NCBI GenBank assembly: GCA_023421395.1
Contig: JAEZTL010000031.1
Coordinates: forward strand, 85,761 to 149,760
From: Bacillota bacterium
GTDB taxonomy: Bacteria > Bacillota > Clostridia > Christensenellales > Aristaeellaceae
Direction of reading: 5' to 3'
DNA: 64,000 nt
The position numbers and the translations under genes are program-made. Within the stretch, counting starts at the first letter, position 1, and every line of letters begins with the position of its first letter. Shown one piece after another: positions 41,234 to 50,241 of this stretch. Under the pieces are notes generated by a model that was not told where the DNA came from, searched no databases, and saw nothing but the letters and a program-made list of their open reading frames with translations.

Positions 41234-42421
41234 ATGCGCAGGGATCGGCGGGCGGTTCTTATTCTGGCGGTGCTGCTTATGGCACTGGCCGTGCCGGCGT
41301 TGATCCGCTACCTTTCTTTGACGCCGCCCGAGCCGCCTGCGTCGCCCTCGCCATCTCCGCAGCCAACGGCCGAAGCTTCGCCCTCCGCTGCGCCATCCGC
41401 AACGCCCACGCCTGTCCCCAGCCTCACGCCTGCGCCGCTCACGGCCGAGGGCTTTGAGCTACCGGTCGAAGGGGCCTCCGGGTACGCCAGCGCGCCGCTG
41501 AAGCTGCGCGAACGGCCCGACGCCGCCTCCAAAGCCGTGGCGCAGCTGGCGGCGGGCGCGCCGTTTGCGATCACGGGCATGTCCGGAGGCTGGCTCGGCG
41601 TCCGGACGGAGAACGCCTCCGGATGGCTCGACGGAAAGTACTGCCTCGTCAACCTGCCGGACGTCGTACCCTCCATTGTCTATGACGCAACCAATACCTA
41701 TGCCTCCGTGGTCCGTTCTTCCGGGATGGCGCTGCCCGGTGTCACCGGCAAGGCGCTCTACCCCGGCAAGCAGGAAAACACCAGGTTGGGAGGAAAGCAG
41801 TTCATCATGCCGGTGCTTTACACCATGGCGAAGAAGGTCTACGCAGCGCAGCGGATGGCGCTTGAAAACGGCGAGACGCTGGTCCTCTATGAGGCGTACC
41901 GGCCTTACGACGTGCAGATGACCATCGTGCGCGCGCTGGTAAAGCTGGCGGATGAAAACCCGGCCGTGATGAAGGGCATCTCCACCGCCCCTTGGACGCT
42001 TTCGTGGTTTGCGTCGACGCGGCTGTCAAACCATCAGCGGGGCGGAGCCATCGATGTGAGCCTTGCGAAGACGACAAGAACCACCCAGGCGGTTTCCGGG
42101 GCCTATGGCTACACCCGCGTAACGGAGGCCCGGCGGTACGAAATGCCCACGCCCATCCAGGAACTGAGCCGGGCCTCCGCCGCATTTACCGCGCCGGTCA
42201 ACTCCAAATCTCGCACCGCCTGGCGGCAGGCGGCCCCCGCGCCCGCGATGAACGATGCCGCGCTCAGACTGCAATCCTACTGTACAAAGGCCGGATTGAC
42301 GCCGTTGGCTTCGGAATGGTGGCACTTCAACGATCTGGATGCGCTGGAGGCGGCCAGCGGCAACCCCGGCACAGGGCGCTTCACGCTGACAAGGTGTCTG
42401 AGCGTTCCGCCGGGGAAGTGA
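41234..42421 (+). CDS. exported SH3b/M15-family D-Ala-D-Ala carboxypeptidase or dipeptidase
   Basis: A 395-residue cell-wall enzyme. A signal anchor (about 8-28) is followed by a Pro/Ser/Thr spacer (about 30-75), an SH3b domain (about 90-140: LKLRERPDAASKAVAQLAAG, GGWLGVRTENASGWLDG) and a VanX/M15D-like zinc peptidase (about 155-390). The zinc motifs SNHQRGGAIDVSL and SEWWHF are intact, and YEAYRPYDVQ is the VanX-type arginine region. It should cut D-Ala-containing peptides outside the membrane. GGAGGG precedes the ATG at 41234. Confidence 0.88.
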   Translation: MRRDRRAVLILAVLLMALAVPALIRYLSLTPPEPPASPSPSPQPTAEASPSAAPSATPTPVPSLTPAPLTAEGFELPVEGASGYASAPLKLRERPDAASKAVAQLAAGAPFAITGMSGGWLGVRTENASGWLDGKYCLVNLPDVVPSIVYDATNTYASVVRSSGMALPGVTGKALYPGKQENTRLGGKQFIMPVLYTMAKKVYAAQRMALENGETLVLYEAYRPYDVQMTIVRALVKLADENPAVMKGISTAPWTLSWFASTRLSNHQRGGAIDVSLAKTTRTTQAVSGAYGYTRVTEARRYEMPTPIQELSRASAAFTAPVNSKSRTAWRQAAPAPAMNDAALRLQSYCTKAGLTPLASEWWHFNDLDALEAASGNPGTGRFTLTRCLSVPPGK

Positions 42422-42453
42422 AAGGGGCGCTTCATGAAATGAAGCGCCCCTTT
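42421..42453. terminator. bidirectional terminator between the M15 peptidase and URO-D genes
   Basis: AAAGGGGCGCTTCAT and its complement around a short loop, a 15-bp perfect stem with A- and T-tracts at the ends, so it works in both directions. Confidence 0.9.
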
Positions 42454-42466
42454 GAAGGCAAATCTT

Positions 42467-43801
42467 TTATCCGCAAAACTCGTTTACGGTCTCCCGCGCC
42501 ACCTTGCCCCAGGCGTGGAGACGCTCGGGCTTGAAGCGCAGTGTGGAGATATCCTTCATCACCAGCTCGATGGCGCAGCCCTTCGTGGCTTTTAAAATGT
42601 CCAGGATGGCTCGCCGCGCTTCGCCTTCGTCGAAGGAATCCCCGGCGAACACGGCGGGAGAGGGCTTGCAGCTCATCACGTATTTTCCGCGGCAGCGCTC
42701 CGCCGCCGCTTCGAAGTTGTTCCACGGGCTCATGGACACCTTGCGGAGGTTGGGAATCCTGTCCATCAGATCCATCTTTCCGTAGAGAGGTTCGCAACAG
42801 CCGTAATAGGCGAGGCCGAACTGCCTCAGCCAGTCCATCTCGTACTGAAGCGAGAACTGCCAGTGCATGGCCGGGCTCACGGAGGAGAAGATTTGAGCAT
42901 TGCCGCAGCCCCACATCTGATCCGTGGGGCATGCGAGGGGATGCGCCTCCTGCGCATCCAGCGCGGAAACCAGGCCGTAGCCGCCGGAACCCACCCGAAC
43001 GGGAGCATTGTTGCTGGCCCAGATGCCGAGACCCCGGTATTTCTCCATGCGCTTCATCGCCATGTCCACGTACCGCCGCACCACCGCTTCGACGAATTCC
43101 GGCTCGTCATAGAGATTGACGAAGGTCTGGTCGACACCCATCACGCGGATCAGGTAATCCCAAGGCGTAAACCAAAGCCCTCGGGCGCCCACTGTGACAA
43201 CCGGCAGGATGCCGGAAAAGATTTCGCTCAGCAGCTCGCCGTACTGGGCGGTGCGCTCCGCGTCCACCACCACATCCGGTTCGCGAATCTTTTCCACATC
43301 GTCCATGGTTGCGATCAGCACGTGGAAATGGCGGGATACGATTTCACTGTTGAACTGGGTGGAGCGGACGTCCACCACCTCGTCGATGCCAAAGCCGCTG
43401 TCGTACACCACCAGCGGGTTTTCGATGAAGGGCTCCACAATCTGATCCGAGAGCGCGTGATCCGCGACGTAGAGCTCTTTTGTCATAAGGTCCTCCAGCT
43501 CACGCGCGAAGGGATGGGCGCAATGGAGCGCGAGGGCGGGGTCATCGATTTCCGTCCAGCAGATCTCGTCCACGAAAATCGGCGGGCGGATCATATGGAG
43601 GTCGTTGGCGGCGCGCCAGATCTTCCGTCGCTCGTCCATGACCGGCTGTGCCGCATATTCCATCTTGCGCCGGCCCAGCGCGCGGAGGCGTTCGATATCA
43701 CTTCCCGGCAGCGCCAGATCGGACTCCGGCAGGCGGCCAATGGACAGCCTGTCCGGGAAATCCAGGCCGAACCGGTCCCGGAGGTTGAGATAGCGGCTCA
43801 A
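42467..43801 (-). CDS. URO-D superfamily protein (methyltransferase-like), second of the pair
   Basis: A 444-residue protein of the uroporphyrinogen-decarboxylase/MtaA superfamily. The C-terminal half holds QFGLAYYGCCEPLYGKMDLM, the place where MtaA-type methyltransferases carry their zinc His-x-Cys. Here it is GCC, and MSCKPSPAVF supplies a further Cys. The N-terminal half is a long family-specific extension (ALGRRKMEYAAQPVMDERRK). It starts with TTG at 43801, with AAGGAGG 9 nt upstream. It lies 25 bp downstream of a second URO-D gene and ends the YesN-YesM-side operon. It cannot be the haem-pathway HemE by these motifs. The substrate is unknown; a methyl-transfer or C-C lyase role is inference. 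Confidence 0.85.
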   Translation of the reverse strand: MSRYLNLRDRFGLDFPDRLSIGRLPESDLALPGSDIERLRALGRRKMEYAAQPVMDERRKIWRAANDLHMIRPPIFVDEICWTEIDDPALALHCAHPFARELEDLMTKELYVADHALSDQIVEPFIENPLVVYDSGFGIDEVVDVRSTQFNSEIVSRHFHVLIATMDDVEKIREPDVVVDAERTAQYGELLSEIFSGILPVVTVGARGLWFTPWDYLIRVMGVDQTFVNLYDEPEFVEAVVRRYVDMAMKRMEKYRGLGIWASNNAPVRVGSGGYGLVSALDAQEAHPLACPTDQMWGCGNAQIFSSVSPAMHWQFSLQYEMDWLRQFGLAYYGCCEPLYGKMDLMDRIPNLRKVSMSPWNNFEAAAERCRGKYVMSCKPSPAVFAGDSFDEGEARRAILDILKATKGCAIELVMKDISTLRFKPERLHAWGKVARETVNEFCG

Positions 43802-43826
43802 GGGTACGGCCCTCCTTTTCGGTGCG

Positions 43827-45005
43827 TCAAGTCCGGGCGGTATCGAGCGCCTTCAACTCCCGCTCAATGCGGTTTAGGTCCAGCGGGTATTTTCCGTATT
43901 CGCGCACGACTTCCAGCATGTAGGCGTAGCTCTCCGGCGCCACATCGGAGGAGACGGAGTGATCGCTCTGGGCGACCCAGCGGCCGTCGACCGCGCCCAG
44001 CATCTTGTGCAGTACCTCTCGCTTGATGCGGTTCCTGTCCCCGGATTCCATCTCACGCACGTCGATGTTGCCCACGAAGCCCAGCCGGTAGCCAAAGCGC
44101 TGCCGGAGTTCCACGATGTCCAGGTGGCTCTTGCATTCCAGGGGGTTATAGGAATCAAGGCCGATGCCGATGAAATCCTCGTAGATGGCGGTGGCGTTGC
44201 CGCAGCCGTGGTAGACCACCATCAGCCCCGCTTCGTGGCAGATGTCGATCAGCCGCTTCGTGATGGGCTTGAAGAAGGTGCGCCACAGGCTCGGGCTGAA
44301 GAGCATGCCATTGACGTAGGCTACGTCGCCCCAGATATACATGCCGCGGAGCTTGCCCTGGCCGTATTCGATCTGCGCGCGGGTGAAGTCGCAAAGGAAG
44401 TCGCCGATGCGCGCCACAAAATCGCCGAAAAGCTCCGGCTCCTCCAGCGGCCAGGTCAGCGAGTTCACGGTGCCGATGCAGCGCCACAGGTATTCGTAGG
44501 CCTCGCACACGGAACCGAAGAGCACCGTGTCGTTCTCGTACTTTTTCAGCCGCTCGGTCCATGCCGGAATGTTGCGGTTGATCGCGTCGCCCAGGCCGTT
44601 GATCTGATCGTCGCCACCCATGGTGAAGCGGCGCGCGTCGCGGGGATTCTGAAATTCGAAGGCTTCCATTTCCTCCGGCTCGTTGACCGAGAAGGCGTCG
44701 AAGTGGGGCATCGGCGCGGTGCCGCTTCTGCGGATGGTGGCGCCGAAGCCGGTCTTGAGCTTTATGTTGACGCCATCGTCCTCCAGCACCTCGAAAGACT
44801 GAATCTTCGGGTCCATATTGGGGGTGACGATCACGTAGTCCAGATCGTGGAACAGGTAGGGATCGAAGTCGGAACCGCGAAGGGCGCGCTCGCGGAGCAG
44901 GTATCCGGTCCAGAAATTGTCGCCCACCGGGATCCTGTCGGGCAGGCCCGTCCCCCGGACGGCCTTTTCCAGCCGGTCGAGCTTGGCGGCAACCTTATCA
45001 TTCAT
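43827..45005 (-). CDS. URO-D superfamily protein (MtaA/methyltransferase-like), first of the pair
   Basis: A 392-residue URO-D barrel. It carries VVYHGCGNATAIYEDFIGIG, with the His-x-Cys zinc motif of methylcobamide:CoM methyltransferases (MtaA/MtbA). The third Cys ligand of MtaA, about 75 residues on, is replaced by a SDHS segment. YIWGDVAYVNGMLFSPSLWR is the conserved middle motif. GGAGGAACC precedes the ATG. A TATAAT at 45041-45046 suggests its own start point, with no good -35, as expected of an activated promoter. It differs strongly from its neighbour at 42467, so this is not a recent duplication. Confidence 0.87.
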   Translation of the reverse strand: MNDKVAAKLDRLEKAVRGTGLPDRIPVGDNFWTGYLLRERALRGSDFDPYLFHDLDYVIVTPNMDPKIQSFEVLEDDGVNIKLKTGFGATIRRSGTAPMPHFDAFSVNEPEEMEAFEFQNPRDARRFTMGGDDQINGLGDAINRNIPAWTERLKKYENDTVLFGSVCEAYEYLWRCIGTVNSLTWPLEEPELFGDFVARIGDFLCDFTRAQIEYGQGKLRGMYIWGDVAYVNGMLFSPSLWRTFFKPITKRLIDICHEAGLMVVYHGCGNATAIYEDFIGIGLDSYNPLECKSHLDIVELRQRFGYRLGFVGNIDVREMESGDRNRIKREVLHKMLGAVDGRWVAQSDHSVSSDVAPESYAYMLEVVREYGKYPLDLNRIERELKALDTART

Positions 45006-45103
45006 GATGGTTCCTCCTACATTCAGCGGTCGTTGTAAGCATTATAAACGGGCGGGGGCACGGCGCGTGACACAATAATCTTAACAAATGTTTGGATTTT
45101 TTA

Positions 45104-46900
45104 TCATTGCGCGGCGGGGGACGGCGCGCTTACGCCCGAGGCCGGCAGCCTGAGGATGGCCACCGTGCCAAGATTCTCCGCGCTGACGAAACCGAGGCCG
45201 TAATTCCCCGGGCAGTACAGCTGAATGCGCTCGTTGATGTTTTTGACGCCTACGCCGCCCAGCATCTTGTCCGATACGCGTTCGGCTGTCAGGATGCGGG
45301 ATAGATCCGCCTCGCCGATGCCCGCGCCGTCGTCCATCACCATCAGCGCGAGCTCGTCCCCGTCCAAAAAGCCCAGTACTTTCAAAAGACACTTCTTGCG
45401 GGTGGGCTTGATGCCGTGGTAAATGGCGTTTTCCACCAGAGGCTGTAAAATCAGCTTAGGCACGCGAATCATCTGGCACGCCTCGTCCAGCGAGATTTCA
45501 TATTCGAACTTGGAATCGTAGCGCATCTTTTGGATCTTGAGGTACTGGGTCACATGTTCGAATTCCTGTTTGAGGGGCACGACGTCCTCGCCGCCGCCCA
45601 ACATAAGCCGGAAAAGTTTGGCCAGCGCGTCCGCCATCGCCGCCGCCACCTGTGGCCGGTAATTGCTCATCCAGACGATGGAATCCAGCGTGTTGTACAG
45701 GAAGTGGGGGGTAATCTGGGATTGCAGCGCGTCCAGTTCCGCCTTGCGCTTGGCTTTTTCAGTCTCCATGATCCGCCGCATCAGCCGCAGGTTGTGGTCG
45801 ATCATCGCGTTGAATCCCCCGGCCAGCTCGCCGATTTCGTTTTTCGGCGTGTCGTCGGCGCGCACGTCGAAATCGCCTTTCTGTACGCGGCCCATGAGTT
45901 TGCGGAGCCTGTCCAGCGGGCGGAAAACGCGCCGTGACAGAAGCAGCGACAGAACGAGTGCGATCACGGCGGAGGCCAGCGCGCCAAAGAGAATCTGTTG
46001 GGTTTGAGCGCGGTCGGCCGCGCCGGTGATGAGGGCGCGGGGCATGGCGTAGATCACGCGGTAGCCGGGCGCTTCGATGGCGGCAGAGAGCACCAGCCGG
46101 TCGCCATAGGCAAAGGAGGCTTCTCCGGACAGCGCCAGGCGCTTGATCTCGTCGTCCGGCAAAGGGGTTGGGATGCGCTGCGCACCCTGGTAGGCCGGAT
46201 CGGGATGGTAGACGTAGTTACCCGCCGCGTCGGCGATGAATATGTAGCCGCCCTCCAGCGTGCCCGCGCCGCCGCAGATCTCGGCCAGCGTGTCGGTGGA
46301 GAGGTTGATCAAGATCGCGCCCAGCGGCTTCGCGCCGCGGGAGATGATGATGGGGTGGGTCAGCGAAATGACGCTCTGGGCGCGCCCGTAGACGTCGGTG
46401 ATCTGGTGAGGTGGCAGAAACACGCTGTTTCCACCGCTATTCAGGGCCGCGCTATACCAGGAGAGCCAATCCTCCGTTGCCTGGCCTGTGGAAAACTGAT
46501 TCGAAGCGGTATCCGCCAGCGAGCCGTTCTGCCCTACGATGGTGATGGAGGTGATCTCCGGGCGCAGGCGGCTGAGGTCTGTCAGAATAGCGCGCACCTG
46601 TTGAGAATTTTCATAGTACTGCGACTGATTGCGCCGGAAATCCGTGTCGTTGACAAGCATGCGCAGAACCGAAGACTGCACGTTCGAGAGCGCGGCCAGC
46701 TTCTCCATGTCGTCCAGATAGTATTCGAGGTTGCGGATCACCTGGGTGAGCATCGCGGCCGCGTCCCGCTCGGCCCGGTCCACCAGCGCGCGCTTGGTGG
46801 ATCCGCCCGCCATCAGCGCGATGAGAAAGCAGATGAGAAAAACGCCCGCAAAGGAGAGGGCGGTCATCTGGGTGCGAAGCTGCGTTGCTTTTTTACGCAT
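45104..46900 (-). CDS. sensor histidine kinase, YesM/LytS type with dCache sensor
   Basis: A 598-residue kinase: N-terminal membrane helix, extracellular Cache domain (about 35-290), second helix, HAMP (about 305-355: RRVFRPLDRLRKLMGRVQKG) and His_kinase domain with the phospho-acceptor in QSQITPHFLYNTLDSIVWMS. The ATPase boxes LVENAIYHGIKP (N box) and VMDDGAGIG (G box) follow. YesM-type kinases sense sugars or sugar-binding proteins. It lies 56 bp after its response regulator, between that gene and the URO-D pair. Confidence 0.93.
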   Translation of the reverse strand: MRKKATQLRTQMTALSFAGVFLICFLIALMAGGSTKRALVDRAERDAAAMLTQVIRNLEYYLDDMEKLAALSNVQSSVLRMLVNDTDFRRNQSQYYENSQQVRAILTDLSRLRPEITSITIVGQNGSLADTASNQFSTGQATEDWLSWYSAALNSGGNSVFLPPHQITDVYGRAQSVISLTHPIIISRGAKPLGAILINLSTDTLAEICGGAGTLEGGYIFIADAAGNYVYHPDPAYQGAQRIPTPLPDDEIKRLALSGEASFAYGDRLVLSAAIEAPGYRVIYAMPRALITGAADRAQTQQILFGALASAVIALVLSLLLSRRVFRPLDRLRKLMGRVQKGDFDVRADDTPKNEIGELAGGFNAMIDHNLRLMRRIMETEKAKRKAELDALQSQITPHFLYNTLDSIVWMSNYRPQVAAAMADALAKLFRLMLGGGEDVVPLKQEFEHVTQYLKIQKMRYDSKFEYEISLDEACQMIRVPKLILQPLVENAIYHGIKPTRKKCLLKVLGFLDGDELALMVMDDGAGIGEADLSRILTAERVSDKMLGGVGVKNINERIQLYCPGNYGLGFVSAENLGTVAILRLPASGVSAPSPAAQ

Positions 46901-46956
46901 GGCGTTCCCCTCGGGCCGGGTTTGCGCGCGAATGGCCGCGGTGTTTTCAGCGCGTG

Positions 46957-48534
46957 TCAGCGGTGCTGCGCGCGGTATTCGGTGGGCGTGAGTCCGGTGA
47001 ATTTTTTGAAGCAGACGGAGAAGTACTGAGGGTCGCCGTAGCCGGTTTCGGCCGCGACTTCGTAGGTGCGCTTGGCGGTGTCCCGAAGCAGTTCCTTGGC
47101 CTTTTCCAGCCGCAGGTTGATCAGATAATCGATGAAGGTGACCCCCAGTTTCTTTTTAAAGAGGATGCTCAGGTAGGTTGGGCTTACGAACACATGGGCA
47201 GCGGCGGCGTTCAGCGACATGTCCTGATCCGCGTAGTGCCGGGCGATATAGGCGCAGGCGCCCTCGATCAGCTGGTTGCCGCAGGTGGACCGGGCCTCCT
47301 CGATCAGGCGGTGGGCTTCGGTTAGCTGATCCAGCACGATATCCCGGCAGTCATCCAGCGACTGCGCGGCGAAAGCGCGGCGGTAGGCCTCGTCGGCGCG
47401 GGCAGGATCGGCCTTGCCGGCTTCCGTCAGGAGTTTGAAGGCGCCGTTTAAAAGGTCGATGGTGAGCACCCGGAGGTTCTCCACGGAGAGGATGCCCGCC
47501 GAACGCAGCGTTTCAAAGAACCGGACGACGCCCTCTTCAAGTTCCGTGCCTGATCCCTGCTTGAGGCGGGTCAGGAGTTCCTTGGATTCGTCGAAGGGGT
47601 AGAGCCGCGCCTCCTCCCGGCGCTCAAAGGCGTCGTAGGTGTTGTAGCGTCCCAGCGTCGCTCGGCTTCTGAGCGCCTGACGCGCGCTGAGGTAGGAGCG
47701 GTTCAGCTCGCTCAATTCGTCTACGGGTTCGCCGATGGCCGCGGTGGTGGCAAGGTCCAGCTGCTCGTAGAGCTCGCCCCGGATCAGTTCGATCAGCGCA
47801 GCGACGAATGCGCGCTCTTTTTCTTTATACTTGGTTCGTGCGCAGTAGATCAGCGCCGCACCGCCCCGGTTCAGTTCAAAAACCGCTGCGTCGGTCTTGG
47901 CCTCGGACTTGACGATGTCCAGCGCGGCGCATTCGATGAGCGCGCCGTCCCGCGCCGCGCCCTTTTCGGGCTCAAAGTCGATCAGGCACACGGTGAAGCT
48001 TTCGCCCGAAAGCGGCGTCCCCACGAAGCGCAGCATGTCCTCGGCTTCCGCCTGGGAAAGTTCCCGTTCCAGCAGTTGATTGAGCAGCTTCTGGCGCATC
48101 AGCGGCATGGCCTGGTCCAGTTGCAGCCGCATGCGGCTCATCTGATGCTCGCGCACGCGGGCGGCATCCACCTGCCGCTCCAGCCGCTTCACCGCCTTCA
48201 CCAGGTCTTCCGGCGGCACGGGCTTTTGCAGGTATTCACGCACGCCCAGCTTCAGCGCCTCCTGCGCGTAGGCGAATTCGTCATGCCCGCTCAGAATCGC
48301 CACCATTGTGCCGGGCAACGCCTCCTTGAGCTTCGCGGACAGCTGCAGCCCATCCATGAAGGGCATGCGGATGTCGGTCAGAACAATGTCGGGCTTGAAT
48401 TCAAGCGCGAGGGCAAAGGCCTGCTCGCCGTCCTCGGCGCCGCGGGCTTCGTAGCCCAGGCCCGCCCAGTCGACGCCGGCCAGCAGCGCCTCCCGGAGCA
48501 TATCCTCATCTTCGACAATCAGCAGTTTGTACAT
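46957..48534 (-). CDS. response regulator, YesN/AraC type
   Basis: A 525-residue regulator. The receiver (1-120) has Asp54 in VLTDIRMPFMDG with acidic residues near 9-11. A helical spacer of about 290 residues follows, then an AraC-type DNA-binding domain (AAAHVFVSPTYLSILFKKKL, GYGDPQYFSVCFKKFTGLTP). It starts at the ATG 48534 with AGGAGGGG 7 nt upstream. It is divergent from the rhamnose-type ABC importer operon, the likely target, whose promoter has a good -10 but no -35. Confidence 0.93.
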   Translation of the reverse strand: MYKLLIVEDEDMLREALLAGVDWAGLGYEARGAEDGEQAFALALEFKPDIVLTDIRMPFMDGLQLSAKLKEALPGTMVAILSGHDEFAYAQEALKLGVREYLQKPVPPEDLVKAVKRLERQVDAARVREHQMSRMRLQLDQAMPLMRQKLLNQLLERELSQAEAEDMLRFVGTPLSGESFTVCLIDFEPEKGAARDGALIECAALDIVKSEAKTDAAVFELNRGGAALIYCARTKYKEKERAFVAALIELIRGELYEQLDLATTAAIGEPVDELSELNRSYLSARQALRSRATLGRYNTYDAFERREEARLYPFDESKELLTRLKQGSGTELEEGVVRFFETLRSAGILSVENLRVLTIDLLNGAFKLLTEAGKADPARADEAYRRAFAAQSLDDCRDIVLDQLTEAHRLIEEARSTCGNQLIEGACAYIARHYADQDMSLNAAAAHVFVSPTYLSILFKKKLGVTFIDYLINLRLEKAKELLRDTAKRTYEVAAETGYGDPQYFSVCFKKFTGLTPTEYRAQHR

Positions 48535-48720
48535 TGCTTTCCCCTCCTGGAGTCTGCCAAGAATCTTATCAGATTTCGCGCGTTTCGTAAACCGCGGCGC
48601 GGCGCCGCGACGCGAAGTGTTAAAAAATTCAGCATAGATGCATAGAAAAATCAACTGTGTCGGCGGCGGTCAGGCTCTATAATGGTAAAGGATTCGTAAT
48701 CCCGGAGGGAGGAATGCGCG

Positions 48721-50241
48721 ATGAGCCGGACGACGCCCTGCGACGAGGCGCTGCGCATGGAAGGGGTCTCCAAGTCTTTTCCCGGCACGCTGGCGGTGGA
48801 TCACGTGGATTTTGACGTGCTCGCCGGCGAGGTGCACGCGCTGGTGGGCGAAAACGGCGCGGGAAAATCCACGCTGATGAAGCTCTTGGCAGGCTCGTTT
48901 TCAGACTATACCGGAAAGGTCTTTATTCGCGGAAACGAAGTGACGCTGCACACCCCGGCCCAGTCCAAAGCCCGCGGTGTGGGCATGGTCTACCAGGAGC
49001 TTTCGCTGGCCCGGCCGATTTCCATCGCCGAGAACCTGATGGTGGGAAAGCTCCCCCAAAAAGGCATTTTCATCGACCGCGCGGCGGTCCGCAAGCGGGC
49101 GGCGGAACTGCTCGAGCAAGTGGGGCTTTCCTATCTGGACCCGTCGATGCCGGTTTCGGACATCAGCCAGTGCGAGGCACAACTGGTGGAGATCGCGAAA
49201 ACGCTGGGCGACAACCCGCGCATCCTGGTGATGGACGAGCCCACGTCGGCGCTGTCCAACGAAGAGGTCAAGCGACTGTTCGCCATCATCCATCGTTTGA
49301 AGGCCCAGGGCATCGCGATCATCTACATCTCGCACCACCTGCAGGAGGTGTTCGAGATCGCCGACCGCATCACCGTAATGCGAGATGGCAAAAAGCGCGG
49401 CACGTATGACGCCGGCCAGACCACGCGCAGCGAAATCGTGGATCTGATGGTGGGCCGCTCGGTCAGCGAATTTTACGGCCGGCGCAGTCCGGATGTCGGC
49501 AAGGAGTTGCTCCGGGTCGAGCACCTGAGCCGCTGGGGTTTCTTCCACGATGTGAACTTTACGGTGCGCGAGGGCGAGACGCTGGCCATCTGCGGCCTGG
49601 CGGGCGCCGGGCGGACGGAGCTGGCCCGCGCCATCGTGGGCGTGGACGCCTACAACGATGGAATGATCTACCTGCGCGGGAAGCGCGTGCGTTTCAAAAA
49701 CATGTTTGAGGCGATCCAGTCCGGCGTGGTATACCTGACGGAAAGCCGCAAGTACGACGGCTTGGCTGTGCGTCTGACCGCCGGGGAGAACGCGGTGGCC
49801 GCCCACATACCAAGGCTTTCAAAGGGCATCTTCTTCAACCCGTCGATGGGCGCGAAGGACGTCAGGGAACTGATGGAGGCCCTCAGCGTCTATCCGATGG
49901 AGCCGGGGCGCCCGGTGACAAACTTCTCCGGCGGCAACCAGCAGAAGATTTTGATGGCCAAGTGGCTGATGACCAGGCCCAGTGTGCTGATCCTTGACGA
50001 GCCTACCCGCGGCGTGGACATCGGCGCCAAGGAGATCATCCACAAGGCAGTGGAAAATCTCGCCGCCAGCGGCAGCGCCGTGATCCTGATCACCAGCGAC
50101 CTGCCGGAAATGGTGGGCCTGAGCGACCGGGCGGTGGTGCTGCGAAACGGCCATGTGATCGGCGAAATCCAGCGGGAAGAAATCAACGAGAGCGCGCTGC
50201 TGCTGGCCGCGAACGGGGAGGGAAAGCATGTCCATGAATAG
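48721..50241 (+). CDS. sugar ABC transporter ATP-binding protein (RbsA/RhaT-like, double ATPase)
   Basis: A 506-residue protein with two tandem ABC domains. The first is complete (ALVGENGAGKSTLMK, ISQCEAQLVEIAKTL, ILVMDEPTSALSNEE). The second has a degenerate Walker A (AICGLAGAGRTELA), as usual for this family, plus FSGGNQQKIL and LILDEPTRGVD. It powers the two permeases downstream. GGAGGGAGG lies upstream. A TATAAT (48678-48683) without a recognisable -35 suggests activation by the divergent YesN-type regulator. Confidence 0.95.
   Translation: MSRTTPCDEALRMEGVSKSFPGTLAVDHVDFDVLAGEVHALVGENGAGKSTLMKLLAGSFSDYTGKVFIRGNEVTLHTPAQSKARGVGMVYQELSLARPISIAENLMVGKLPQKGIFIDRAAVRKRAAELLEQVGLSYLDPSMPVSDISQCEAQLVEIAKTLGDNPRILVMDEPTSALSNEEVKRLFAIIHRLKAQGIAIIYISHHLQEVFEIADRITVMRDGKKRGTYDAGQTTRSEIVDLMVGRSVSEFYGRRSPDVGKELLRVEHLSRWGFFHDVNFTVREGETLAICGLAGAGRTELARAIVGVDAYNDGMIYLRGKRVRFKNMFEAIQSGVVYLTESRKYDGLAVRLTAGENAVAAHIPRLSKGIFFNPSMGAKDVRELMEALSVYPMEPGRPVTNFSGGNQQKILMAKWLMTRPSVLILDEPTRGVDIGAKEIIHKAVENLAASGSAVILITSDLPEMVGLSDRAVVLRNGHVIGEIQREEINESALLLAANGEGKHVHE

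Noticed and set aside
42467..43801. Assignment as haem-pathway HemE (uroporphyrinogen decarboxylase)
   Set aside because: The HemE N-terminal motifs are lacking, while the Cys motif of the methyltransferase branch is present.
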